DNA of 22,633 nucleotides from Apostichopus californicus (GCA_020650975.1 JAIPMN010037426.1:5933-28565), one strand, 5' to 3'. Positions 1-10,330 are shown, counted from the stretch's first letter. A program made the numbers and translations. Notes: generated by a model from the sequence alone, not told the origin.

Positions 1-943
1 GGGGGGCAAGGCCCACTCGGCTCCCCCCTGGATTCGCACCTTGTGAGCATTTAATTTTTTTTTTCAGGCTTCATGGCATAGTGATACCGAGGATTTTGTC
101 AAGGAGGTCTGTATGCCTATATTTTAAATGGTATACCAGTTTTTATATCATATATCAAAGAAAATAATGTTTTGATCAGTATGTTATCCACCACTTATTA
201 AACGTAACTTGGATGGATATCTTCTATTTGGAAACAACGTTATGGGAGTATGGAATTTCATTTTAAATTGATACTTTAGCTGGAGTTTGGAATTGCATCC
301 TTCAAATAGTAATTGTGTACTATATCTTTCCACATTATTGAGAGCCAAATGTGTCTAATACCTCCAGATAATCTTGTAAGAATCCAGCCAGTAGTTCCAC
401 ATCTGGGTGAGATAGCCCAGCCTGCCCAAATAGTTGATCTTGTGTAGAGCATCTCAGATATTATGCTTGTCTCCACGTTTGTGTATGCCCTAGTTTTGCT
501 TTTAGGTTCATCTTGCACTCCAACCAGAACGCGTGACAACGTTCCCCGGGACTAATGCCAAGCAATGAAAAACCTACATAACTTATCCGACTATACTCAC
601 AATTACATTCTGACCCCACCTACATGTATGAATTCTCCCAACAGATTAAGAAATGAGAGAAAATTGCACAACTATTTTTTTTTTCACATCGTTTATTTAT
701 TGTACAAGTAAATTGTTGTTTTGGGCAAGTAAATTAGGAAATTTCATGATTTTGCTTGCCCTAACAAGTACGGCAAGTAGAAAATGATGTTTGTGTGGAG
801 GCTTGCATTAGCCATTGAAATATTTAAATCACTTTATGATAAATGGTACAAAGTGAAAATCGTTTGAAGCACCCTACATTTTTTTCTCCATCACTGCATG
901 CACCTGTTTTCATATAACTCAATCAATACAATAAATAATGAAA
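1..943. other. Non-coding region, nothing recognised
   Basis: No reading frame here resembles a known family. An 87-codon minus-strand frame at 276-539 has no recognisable motif. A pyrimidine run ending in CAG near 55-67 could be a splice acceptor, but no convincing exon follows. GGGCAAG (723-729) and CTTGCCC (755-761) form a weak 7-bp inverted repeat. Confidence 0.5.
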
Positions 944-966
944 CTTCTCTCTCTCTCTCTTTCTCT
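944..966 (+). repeat. (CT)n pyrimidine tract
   Basis: A CT microsatellite lies just before the open frame of the MULE-type gene. It could serve as the polypyrimidine tract of an acceptor such as the TAG ending at 983, but it may be only a simple repeat. Confidence 0.7.
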
Positions 967-973
967 AAATTGA

Positions 974-1951
974 TCTACTGTAGATACTCCCGTAGCAAAC
1001 AGTTCACAGACTCGGATCTATTGGCGATGTGCAAGACCGAACTGTGGTGATACAATCATAACGAACCGCTTCAACGTTAATCATGCAAATCCAGAGATTC
1101 GTATTCAAGGACAACCACTTGGGGAACACACGCATGCCCCTGATGATGACCAAATCCGTCGCAGACAATTTGTTGACGAAGCAGCTGCATTGGTCAGAAA
1201 TGATCCAACTCTTACCACAAGGAGGGCATACAACATTGTTATGGATAGAGCACACCACCATCCACCAGATATACCCACATTTGTAGAAATCAGAAGCCAG
1301 CTGCAACGAGTCCGTTCGGCCCTCTGCCCACCAATTCCTAGGCGAATTACTGATGTCCAAATAGACGGCATGTGGGCAGAGTCTTGGAATGGACAAAGGA
1401 GACTACTACTTCTAGACAATCAAGCAGGTGTAGCAGTGTTTGCCACGGATGACGAGTTAATTGCTATGCAAGAATCCGAAACATTATATTTCGATGGAAC
1501 TTTCAGGACGACTCCTCGCCCTACAGTCAGATCGTTACCATACATCGGCTGTATAGGAATACACGGTGGATTATGCCATTAGGTATGGCCCTTCTTGGTG
1601 GAAAAAAAACAAGTACACTATGAAGTAATGCTGCAATCTCTCAAGGAAGGTGTCCTTGCTGCAACAGGGAGAAGGCTCGCTCCAAGACAGACGATGACTG
1701 ACTTTGAGGCAGCATTGATGCAAGCGATTAGAGCTGAGTTTCCTCTAACCAGGCCTTTGGGATGCTACTTCCATTTCTGCAGTAGCCTGTACAGGAAAAT
1801 TCAACATCTGGGGCTGCAAGTAGAGTACAGGCGGGACGAACAACTGAAGAACTGTGTTCGTAAAGTGATGTCCATAGGCTATCTTCCGTTGGCTCATGTC
1901 AGAGATTCTTCTTACCAAAACAGGTCCGAGAACACTAGTCGAGTCGTGCAA
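974..1951 (+). pseudogene. FLYWCH zinc finger + MULE-type transposase, 5' part
   Basis: The frame is open from 974 (stop at 971) to a TAG at 1580. It first encodes a FLYWCH-like finger: YWRC near 1019, a second Cys at RPNC, and HTH near 1120. A MULE transposase core follows. Motifs seen are YFDGTFR (candidate catalytic Asp codon 1493-1495), TDFEAAL (second Asp codon 1700-1702) and GCYFHFCSSLYRKIQ, then YRR, VRKVMSIGYLP. Two small indels break it. Around 1520-1526 the matching frame shifts, so that QIVTIH and then MPLGMALLGGK are read. In the eight-A run at about 1602-1609 it shifts back to HYEVMLQSL. Similarity fades after about 1905-1950. There is no convincing start ATG, so an upstream exon or a truncated 5' end is likely. 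Either a decayed transposon gene or a domesticated relative; the frameshifts favour decay or assembly error. Confidence 0.82.
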
Positions 1952-2642
1952 GCAGGGGAGAGGGTGGGGTGGGGGAAGGTCTATATCAAAATGTTTTGTA
2001 AGCGGGGAGGAGGGGGGTCAACAAGACCGAAGTGGACCTTTCTGAATTGGGATCGAGGGGGATGTGTAGTCACCCAACGCACCCCCTAGTCATTCCTTAA
2101 TTGGCATGAGAACAGTAATATCCAGGGCATTGATCTTTTATACTGTGACAGAAATACAGGTTGCCATTTGTCCTTTATATGCCTAAAGTAATTCCAACTT
2201 TGGAATTTTAATTATCTTTACGTCGTTATCTTAATGAGGCCCTGGATGGGCCATAATACATCCCCCTTCCGCAATTGTCCATGAAGATTTCACCCCACCG
2301 CTCTGACTTTTTTTAGCACATTTTTAAAAAAATGAACCTAGAATTCCCTTAACCTTTAGTCCTTGAGTGTCAGCCTGAAATTTTTCTTTTCATTATTGCT
2401 GGACAAAACATGGAAATTATAAATACTAATATTTCCTTAAAAGAGATAAAAATTAGTATTACTGTTGAGGAACCTATAAAGTGCTTAGATTTTGGGGTCA
2501 TGATTTGTAAGGCCAAAATTCACTACAGTACTGTATGCAAACTGGCATACAACTTCTAAATTATAATTATACAGTTCACCGTCACTAAGGTGCACACATA
2601 TATTTTGCATGCACGCAGTTCATTCAAAGTACTTTTTTTCAG

Positions 2643-2899
2643 GTTTTCACAGCAGATGGAATAGAGAGGTCGGCCAAGCTCATCCATCTCTCTGGACGAT
2701 CGTGCGACGCATGAAAAAGGAAGGGAAAAGGACGGTGGCTATCGACAAGGCTATGCGTGGGGACCAGCCCCCCAAAATCAAGAGAAAGTGGGGGCGATTG
2801 GAGCGGCGTATCTCCAGACTACTCACAAGTCTGCAAGACGGTGGGCACAAACTGGCCGAATTCTGGGGTGCTGTGCTATCTGCTACCCATGACTTGTAA
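2643..2899 (+). pseudogene. MULE-type transposase, C-terminal exon
   Basis: The segment encodes FHSRWNREVGQAHPSLW followed by a basic stretch with RGDQPPKIKRKWGRLERRI, then AEFWGAV and a stop at 2899. This is the C-terminal pattern of the same FLYWCH/MULE family. It is preceded by a textbook acceptor (pyrimidine run 2632-2640, AG at 2641-2642). The first codon would be split (phase 1), with GT from this exon completing a Gly. In the family the segment just upstream carries an NN..EG motif with the third catalytic acid. I cannot find it between 1951 and 2642, so the intervening exon piece appears lost or too diverged. No stop interrupts the exon. Confidence 0.8.
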
Positions 2900-4984
2900 G
2901 GAAACTTGTGCCTTGCCCAGAGATCGAGGGTTCTCTATTTTTTTAAACTTGTCTTTTCCTTTTCAGTATTCTAACGTACATAATAAATGCATGGCAATAC
3001 ATTCTGCTTGGTTAATCAATAATATCAAGAAAAAATATTAAGCCTGCTTGTTTATTTGTAGATACTGCTTTTTTCCTTGGGGATGTCTAATGGCAAGAAA
3101 CGATCAGAGTTGGTGCATGAGAACCGTCTCTGTGATTTTGTTAATTCCACTGACATGTGTGAATTTCAAGCGACTCTTTGTCCTGATGTCTAGGCAGAAC
3201 TAGTGGGAGTGTTAGAATAATGACAAGAAACAATTACAATATATTTGGTGGCACATGACTACCATCTACGGGATAGTGAAAGTTCACAGGTGTGAAGTGG
3301 TTGAACTGGTTGCTGGTGATTTATTTCTTTTAAGCCCAGACTAAAGTTGAGCCACTGAATTTGGGCCAATGCATATGTTGAAAAGGGCCGTACAGTTTTA
3401 TTGAAACAGCATTTCTTAATTGAAAATTGTAATCTATCATTAAAAACTAACAGTTATGATACAATTATGCTTGTAGGGTAGTAAAACTTACGAACGGTTA
3501 AGTTACAGTGCTTTATTGAAAACGTCGTCGATAACACATGGACATTTTTTTAGGAAACAAAACACGTTTGGTTTAAATAATCATTTGATAGAGAATCAGA
3601 GATCATGTTCGTATCATCTATATATGTATGTATTACAAATATTTTCATGCATAGTTATTATAAGGATAAAGCAATCCTACCCTTGTCATACCAAGTTGCT
3701 GAACTGTTAGGAGTCGGGTCAGATTTTTAGTCGGGCGGTAGCAAAAGAAAAAGTTGGTATGTAAGAAAAACCTTTTTTTTCTTTTATTGGAATACACATA
3801 CTGCACATATTTTCAGTTTTTCAGGGATATGTCATCGTTGAGTGTTTATTTTTCTATAGTTATGAAACAGTTTTTATCAAATTTGACACAAATGACGACC
3901 TTAAAATTTCATTGTGCAAAATATTTTTTCCAACTTCCTGTTAAATTGATTTTTGCATGATAACCGCATAATATATTGGAGAAACCTACAGCAGTCTCAT
4001 ATTTCCACTGGTTTAAATAGCTCTTGGTCCTTGGTAACATGGCGGTAGAGATGTACACAGATATAATCTTTTTTTTAAATATAGAATAAGCGTTGCTTAT
4101 ACCTAATATAGTCAATTCACTATCTGTGGGACCAAATAACTTTCACAATGTCAAGCATTAATTTCCATTGCTAAGGTAAACACATGTTCTTAAGACATTT
4201 TTCTTCTTCTGTGTGCTAACAGAAGTGATGACATGTTAACTGCAATTCAATACTTACGGCAGCCATACATCATTTATTTCATGCATTTAATTTGCCAGTA
4301 TCCTTGTCAATTCATAAAACTAGAAAGCAAAATGTACAAATTTAAAAACTTTAAATTCTGCAGTTGCTCTGCACAAAAGGGCATAAGTCTATATCACTGT
4401 AGTGACTGTACCTATACTGGAGTCTCATATAATAAGTATATAATAAGTATGTCAGTATAAGTATGGAATATACATGTACATGTACTTCCTATGTGCAAGC
4501 ATACTATGGTTGATGTATAAGAAATAACCTCATGTTCCCTTGTAGTGAGACTAATTTTGAGTTGTTCGAATATTTGGATGCCAGTGTCTTGTATCTTTCC
4601 CCAGATTTTTTTGAAAAGCAATTTCAGTTTCAAAACTTCAAATGTCTACTTTTTCTTTTCTGATACTCAAAGCCTTGCTTGCCAGACAATTTGTTTTTAT
4701 TTTGTTATTTTTAAATGTATTTACAAGGTACATTACATGTATTACTTCTTGATCTATCAAAGTGTCTATCGAGCGTGAATGTATGTGATCCTGGAGAATA
4801 TCTTCCTGTAACAAGAGCCAAAGGGCACTGAGGTTCATTGCTTAGGGGAATATGACAATACACATAATATTATCAAGCAAGATTGGGCTCAAATAGTCCA
4901 AGTAATTGTGGTCCTACATGTACCCATAAAGTAACCAACACTTTAGTTAACACTTTTGTGATCACAAATTGTGATCGGATTTTT
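2900..4984. other. AT-rich non-coding region, nothing recognised
   Basis: About 2.1 kb of AT-rich sequence with only short frames (60-77 codons) of low-complexity composition. No family motif, RNA gene or clear repeat was seen on either strand. A patch at 4425-4495 is rich in ATAAGTAT and TACATG words. Confidence 0.55.
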
Positions 4985-5904
4985 TATCAAAAGGCACTTT
5001 TGAGATCTAAATATGGCGTCGAAAATGTAAGAAATATAAGGTCACCTACAAGCGGGTCAACAGATATGATAACATTGGTGACCTCAGATGACATGACCGT
5101 TAAGTTTGAAAATGTTCCACTACCCCATTCACAACGTGTCCCCAAAATATCAACCGTGTCGCACCTTGGCATTTTGATTTAATTGCATTAAATGTCTAAA
5201 AATGAACTTTGAACTTGTATACATAACTTCACACACAAAGGTCACCCGGAGGTCAACTAATTGACATTTTTGATCAGTGAGACCTAAATAGAGCATCAAA
5301 AGTGTAAAATTCAAACATTTTTTCTTTGCCCATTTCTCCCCCCAAAATACTATATTTGTAACATTAATTGACATTTGGTGACCTCGTATCACATGACCGT
5401 TAAGTTTGAAAATATTCCCCTATACCATTTGCAACTTGTCCAAAAATATCAACCGTGTCACACCTTGGAACTGTGAGTAATTGCATTAAATGTCTGAAAA
5501 GTAACTTTGACCTTGTATAACTTCGCACACGAAGGTCACACGGGGTCAACCTATTGACATTTATGATCAGAAGGTACCTTTGACATCTGAAAATAGCATC
5601 GAAACTGTAAAAATCCCCAAAACACACATAAAGGTCACCACAGGTCAAATTGAGGCCAAGGGTCACCCAGATGCGGGTCGACAATTGGATTACATTGAAG
5701 CAACTCCCAACCCTAACGGACAATTCGTTGTCAAGTTATCGCAAAAATACTACTTTTTAATCATTAATTGACCTTTGGTGATCTCGGATCACATGACCGT
5801 TAAGTTTGAAAATATTCCCCTATACTATTTGCAACTTCTCCAAAAATATCAACCGTGTCACACCTTGGAACTGGGAGTTATTGCATTAAATGTCTGAAAA
5901 TTAA
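4985..5904. repeat. Tandem array, left part (300- and 400-bp units)
   Basis: The anchor word GACCGTTAAGTTTGAAAAT recurs at 5095, 5395 and 5795, giving units of 300 and 400 bp. The units share GGTGACCTC, a CCCCTATACCATTTGCAAC-like stretch, TCAACCGTGTC, CACCTTGG, TTGCATTAAATGTCT and AAGGTCACNCGG. The long unit has an extra block (about 5600-5750) containing AAGGTCACCACAGGTCAAAT and GGTCGACAATTGGATTACA. The left end is diverged and fades near 4985. The array stops abruptly at the TTAA of 5901-5904, where the DNA transposon begins. It does not look protein-coding: frames are short and not conserved between units. Confidence 0.85.
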
Positions 5905-6049
5905 AGGAGAAATAAACTTTGGGTTTTTGAAGTGTACATGCGGTAGGGGATATTTTTCTGATACCATTTATGAAATTACTAAGCAAAATATAGTTTCCCT
6001 GAATTTTACGCGAATTTCCCAATTATTCTTTTTACCCATTTGAACAACG

Positions 6050-6102
6050 GCCATTTTGTTAACTTGAGGATTGAGGGCGCTCAAAAGTGACGTAGGCGAG
6101 CC
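6050..6102 (+). repeat. Left subterminal inverted repeat of the TTAA element
   Basis: GCCATTTTGTT (6050-6060) and GTGACGTAGGCGAGCC (6087-6102) are mirrored on the other side by the reverse complements at 7092-7102 (11/11) and 7049-7064 (14/16). The spacing between the two words is 26 bases on the left and 27 on the right, so they belong to one long imperfect inverted repeat. Weak similarity continues inward through a TTTCAA-like stretch to about 6120. Confidence 0.75.
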
Positions 6103-6196
6103 ACTTCGTAACTTCAAAACAATGAAGCTTTGCATACGAGTTATAGTCTATTCACACTATGTTCGAGCATCTTGCTTAGCTTATTTCACCGGTTAA

Positions 6197-6322
6197 ATGC
6201 CCGAATGCCAAGCCTTTGGTTGTGTTAACCGAAGAGGGGAAGAGTGAGCAGAAAAAGGGAAAAGATATTTCGTTATTCCAGATGGAATCAAATATCCGGA
6301 AAAGAGTGAACTTTCACTGAGG
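6197..6322 (+). pseudogene. THAP zinc-finger domain remnant
   Basis: From an ATG at 6197 the frame reads MPECQAFGCVNRRG, the typical THAP N-terminus with its first two zinc-binding cysteines. An in-frame TGA follows at 6245-6247. The same frame then continues with KRYFVIPDGIKYPEKSE and LSLR, the central THAP pattern. Similarity ends at 6322, before the downstream Cys-His pair and the AVPTIF-type box. The boundary AG/GTGTAC at 6320-6325 could be a splice donor, so the truncation may be an exon end. THAP domains bind DNA and are common at the N-terminus of P-element and Kolobok transposases. Only about half the domain is present and it contains a stop, so it is not functional alone. Confidence 0.75.
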
Positions 6323-6732
6323 TGTACAGTACCTGTTCGTCATGTTCTCAGCAGCCGTAGGAATAGGATCCTTCTTCTTGTACCTCAAGAAATTTACAAA
6401 ACAGAGTTCTAAATTAACTGGCTGCAAAAATATCTGGGAGAATTCAGGTCTGTTGGTCAGACATTCTCCTGCGTTCAACAAAGCTTTTTCCGCGAACAAT
6501 CCATGGCAGCATACCCTCCCCTTGTCGCTTTCCAATGGCGAACAGAGTGCACACAGACACCATTCTTCGCAGTGGCTCGCGGAACCGGTATTTGTATCAG
6601 CAACGGAATTCGACCCAACATCACCAACAGTCGCGGACTGATTCTTTGCACAAACTCCTCCTCTCGATGTCTCAGTTCTTCCTCAGAATATTCTGGTTCG
6701 AAAAGATACGATTCCAATCCAAAGGCTTCCAT
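6314..6732 (-). pseudogene. P2X7 C-terminus-like cysteine domain protein
   Basis: The minus strand starts at an ATG (6732) with MEAFGLESYLFEPEYSEEEL and REEE, an acidic lead-in often seen before this domain. A frameshift between about 6650 and 6635 moves to the frame that reads EEWCLCALCSPL, RVCCHGLF, GECLTNRPEFSQIF and LRYKKKDPIPTA, ending at a stop at 6314. The WC.C..C, CC and C-[LI]-T pattern is that of the zinc-binding cytoplasmic ballast domain of P2X7 receptors, which also occurs as a stand-alone or transposon-linked domain in invertebrates. There is no channel region. The last codons overlap the THAP exon on the other strand by 9 bp. AACAG/GTACTG near the end could be a minus-strand donor, so more exons are possible. 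Confidence 0.7.
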
Positions 6733-7048
6733 TTTCTTTTTTGAAGATATTTGCTCGACAGTAAACTGGAGTGCAATGATGGACGTAAGTAACGCTATCG
6801 CTAGGACTGAGTATGCGGTGAAAGCAATCTAAACACGTTAAAAATCAAATCCTTCAAAAGATCCCAAAATTTCTATTTCCACTGATACTCGTTACAATAA
6901 TAAATTTCACACACTTTTTAAGCATTTTTACAGATCAATAAAGACAAAAGATATTTTTGGATCGATATTTTATTCATTACTATTGTTGAAAGTACAGTTC
7001 GAATTATTTTAGGGATTGGCAACTATTTTGTCTTGAAATACGCGGAGC

Positions 7049-7102
7049 GGCTCGCTTTCGTCACGGTACATCCGGGAACTGGCTCAATTCAAACAAAATG
7101 GC
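7049..7102 (-). repeat. Right subterminal inverted repeat of the TTAA element
   Basis: GGCTCGCTTTCGTCAC (7049-7064) and AACAAAATGGC (7092-7102) are the inverted partners of the words at 6087-6102 and 6050-6060. Together they indicate a terminal-inverted-repeat DNA transposon whose outermost right end has diverged or been lost. Confidence 0.75.
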
Positions 7103-7228
7103 GCGACACATGCACTACATTCAAATCGTTTTTTCACCTCAAAAGAAGGGATTTTTATGCTTTACTTTTGCTTTTACTGTAAAGACCATCTGTGAAAACG
7201 TAAGAATGGATGCCCAAAAAACTAGGGT

Positions 7229-8040
7229 TTAACTTCGCACACGAAGGTCACACGGGGGTCAACCTATTGACATTTATGATCAGAAGGTACCTTTAACATC
7301 TGAAAATAGCATCGAAACTGTAAAAATCCCCAAAACACGTAAAGGTCACCAGAGGTGAAGATGCGGGTCGACAATTGGATTACATTCAAGCAACTCCCAA
7401 CCATAACGTACAATTTGTTCTCAAGTTATCGCAAAAATACTGTTTTTTTTCTCAATAACTGACCTTTGGTGACCTCGGATCACATGACCGTTCAGTTTGA
7501 AAATATTCCCCTATACCATTTGCAACTTGTCCCAAAATATAAATTGTGTCACACCTTGGCACTGGGAGTTATTGCACTAAATGTCTGAAGATTAACTTTG
7601 ACCTCATATAACTTACCACACAAAGGTCACTTTGGGTCAACTTCTTGACATTTTTGATCGGTGAGACGTCAATATAGCATCAAACTATAAAAATTCAAAC
7701 ATTTTTTTCTTTGCCCATTTTCTCCGCCCAAAATACTACTTTTTTAACATTAATTGACCTTTGGTGACCTCGGATCACATGACCGTTAAGTTTGAAAATA
7801 TTCCCCTATACCATTTGCGACTTGTCCAAAAATATCAACTGTGTCACACCTTGGAACTGGGAGTTATTGCATTAAATGTCTGAAAATTAACTTTGACCTT
7901 GTATAACTTCGCACACGAAGGTCACACGGGTGTCAACCCATTGACATTTTTGAATGGAAGGTACCTTTCATATCCAAATCTAGCATCAAAACTAAACATT
8001 TTCTTTTTTGCTCGTTTCCACCCAAAATAAGCGCATTTTT
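7229..8040. repeat. Tandem array, right part
   Basis: The array resumes at AACTTCGCACACGAAGGTCA (7231 on) in the phase expected from the left part, missing only about 14 bp. The anchor GACCGTT recurs at 7486 and 7781 (295 bp). The first unit contains the long-type block with an internal deletion near 7350; the next is short-type; the last is truncated near 8040. Perfect TGACCTTTGGTGACCT direct repeats occur at 7460-7475 and 7755-7770. Confidence 0.85.
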
Positions 8041-8226
8041 ATCTCAATACATTACATGTATAGAGATATTGTAACAGTAAGTGGGACTCTCTCTTCTCTT
8101 AAAAAATTTTCAGCGTCTTCATACAAAGTTCTTTTTCTCTGGAATTTCCAGAGCAAGCATATATGATATAGGCCAACAAAAGTTACTACTTTTTATTCGA
8201 CAATTTTATCTCATTCTATGACTTTT

Positions 8227-8720
8227 TCACCGATTTATGTCCAAATCGGACTGAAACACAGTTTTTCCAGGCCTCTTTTGCACACGCTCCGAAACTTGTG
8301 TTATTGTGCAATCGTTAAACACTTCGCAAAAGCGGTGAAATACATTGTGGGAGCTTAGCCCATCACTATAACTTAGTACACTGCGGCTTGGATATCGTCT
8401 GAAAATCCGTTTTAATACATATTCATAAAGCAGCAATCGAATTGCTTCAAGCAAAACTTTGAACAAAAGAAGTTGAATATTCATTAAATATCTGTTTGCA
8501 ACGATGTCGGACTCACAATGTCGATGAAATTCGGAAATTTCTTTGCCTCGGCTTGAAAAATAAAAACGAAACGTAAGTCAAATCCTTTCATCTTTCGAAT
8601 TGCACATATTCCGTTTTCAAGAAGGTACCACCTCCATCGTGCGGTCGATTGATTAAAACAAGTTAAACAATGATTTGAGGCTAAATTCGGATTTGTTCCA
8701 GCATTCTGGGTTGAATTCAA
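8227..8720 (-). other. Two adjoining unrecognised minus-strand ORFs
   Basis: Frames of 78 codons (8720-8484) and 85 codons (8484-8227) follow each other on the minus strand, meeting at 8484. The composition is mixed rather than low-complexity. The first has a CLTCFNQS stretch and the second a basic RRYPSRS stretch. I recognise no family and see no clear splice sites. They could be a decayed transposon gene or chance frames. Confidence 0.2.
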
Positions 8721-9659
8721 GTGACATTTTTAAGGTTGCACTTGTTAACGGGCATCAACGTATCCTATCGTGGTTAATTGCATATGTACATGTATATGCA
8801 CGTTACCATAGTGTGTAGCCTAGGGTTATAGTTTTAAGTATTCTATAGTGCAGTGTATTCATATTACGGGACCGTGATGATGTTTGCTTTCAAAACATTG
8901 TTTACGAATACAATGTCGTTGCCTTAAATTTTGGAGGGCTTCAGCACTTAGTAGTAGGGTAGTGATAGTACAACTACACAATACGAAGCCTATGCTGGTA
9001 TTATTAGTCTACTACTGACCAGAACTGTCACCGGTGGTTTTCAGCACTGGCAATACCTTCATGCCCGCTACATATAATAGTACTTGAAAATTAAATAAGC
9101 TTATATTAAAAAAAGTACTGCCTTGGTCGGCTCTGGTTAATTTAAGTATAGTTTTACCCTTGTGTGATTTTATCCGGTGTACCCAGATACATAGGCCCAC
9201 CTGCTAATTCTGGATAAAGTCACTGTAGGTTACATGAAAGGTTGGTCGAGTCAGTGACGAGTGAACATTGGTTCTCTACTTTGCCCAGTGGATAAGTGTG
9301 CACTGAATTTTCGTACAGTGTTTGCAACGCATTTTGGCAGTATTCTTTTGTTTGTTAATTCATATTGCAGTGAATTTTTTTTTGCTTGTGCATGTGCCTA
9401 TTTCACTTTGTTTCGAAGTTCTTCACCCTGTAATGCTGTATGTTTCTGTCATTTTCAGAGAGAAAATGCATTACAAGTTCCACTACAACGTATTATGTAA
9501 ATGTAATATGGGCTTGTTGCATTTAAAAGCAATGTGAAGTCATTCGTCATGTGACTTTATATATTGTCTCCTATTATCCAACGTTCTGTTAACATTTATT
9601 TTTGTTTTCTTTAATTTTCAGGACTCTTTCTGCATCCCTATTCATTGAGCACAATAGCA
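8721..9659. other. Non-coding region, nothing recognised
   Basis: Only short frames without motifs are present. GCATATGTACATGTATATGC at about 8780-8799 is a near-palindrome of ordinary AT-rich type. Confidence 0.5.
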
Positions 9660-9664
9660 TAACC

Positions 9665-9770
9665 TGCGTATAAACTCGTACAGGGATTATACGAGGTGTC
9701 TACGCGGCAATTTGTTTGTCAACGATTTTATACGCGATTCTACTCGTTTATACGTTTTTATACGATCCTG
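9665..9770. repeat. TATACG/CGTATA-rich patch
   Basis: TATACG or CGTATA occurs about five times in roughly 105 bases. This includes a 7-bp inverted repeat, CGTATAA ... TTATACG, separated by 13 bases, and a run where TTTATACG recurs at short intervals. No larger element boundary is visible. Confidence 0.5.
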
Positions 9771-10184
9771 TGTGCGTACACATGTCCAGTTATACATGAG
9801 CGGTACTGTATACTATTTATTTAGGAGTATTTATATATGTCTATCAACCTGATACATCATAAGCTATATGACCAAAAAGTCCAACAGAGACTGACCCAAG
9901 ATGAAGGATACCACATAAAAAACAAGTTCTTAAATAGTCTATGACATTACTAAAACTTGCAACGCCGTTCTCTCGACAAACAGGCAATGGGCGCTAAAGG
10001 CAACACTTGCAGGATGGAGTGTAACCTGCAGAGACTTTTCGTGGCAAAGTAGCGTAAATGCAAGTTCTGTATTTGTTGTACCATGATTGATATTGATAAT
10101 TGTAGAGACAGAGCAAAGATATGAAACTAGAAATCGAAATTAGAACTTCCAGTATTGAGATACTGCGTCATTGATGCTCTTGTT
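9771..10184. other. Non-coding region, nothing recognised
   Basis: No coding or RNA signal was seen on either strand. Confidence 0.5.
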
Positions 10185-10191
10185 TTTAATA

Positions 10192-10204
10192 TGACCTTTG
10201 ACCT
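10192..10204 (-). promoter_or_regulatory. Perfect DR1 nuclear-receptor-type site
   Basis: TGACCTTTGACCT is two perfect TGACCT half-sites separated by one base, the DR1 arrangement bound by RXR heterodimers, HNF4 and COUP-TF type receptors in animals. The sequence match is direct; function is inferred only. Confidence 0.4.
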
Positions 10205-10314
10205 TGGTTTCAGATGTAGTTTTATCTCCTGATTCCAAAAATCAAAACGACAAGTCTGTACAGCCATCCTAACTCCCACCGAAAAACTGTTACCCCATAT
10301 AACTTCGCACAAAA

Positions 10315-10330
10315 AGGTCACACGGGGTCA
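10315..10330 (+). promoter_or_regulatory. DR4-type half-site pair
   Basis: AGGTCAcacgGGGTCA is two half-sites with a four-base spacer. The same arrangement is found at 5533-5548 in the array, so it is a feature of the repeat family. Confidence 0.35.

Larger units (their letters stand above)
5905..7228 (+). mobile_element. TTAA-flanked THAP DNA transposon (Kolobok-like)
   Basis: The segment interrupts the tandem array and is bounded by TTAA on both sides (5901-5904, 7229-7232). The left end reads AGGAGAAATAAACTTTGGG. The extreme right end is a poor inverted match, but subterminal inverted repeats are clear (separate entries). It carries a THAP-domain remnant. TTAA target duplication plus a THAP protein is characteristic of the Kolobok superfamily; piggyBac also uses TTAA but lacks THAP. 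About 14 bp of array sequence expected after the right TTAA is missing, so the right junction has been altered or the end is truncated. At 1.3 kb it is much shorter than an autonomous element, so it is probably an internally deleted copy. Confidence 0.65.

Noticed and set aside
1004..1419. Minus-strand frames opposite the MULE-type gene
   Set aside because: They are antisense shadows of the transposase coding strand without motifs.
4883..5771. Frames of 80-107 codons in the tandem array as proteins
   Set aside because: They are not conserved between units and shift frame from unit to unit; the array looks non-coding.
6314..6732. A host P2X7 receptor gene
   Set aside because: No transmembrane or extracellular channel region is present, and it lies inside a transposon; only the cytoplasmic cysteine domain resembles P2X7.
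5905..7228. piggyBac element because of TTAA flanks
   Set aside because: No piggyBac transposase motif or typical CCYT terminus was seen, while the THAP remnant fits Kolobok better.
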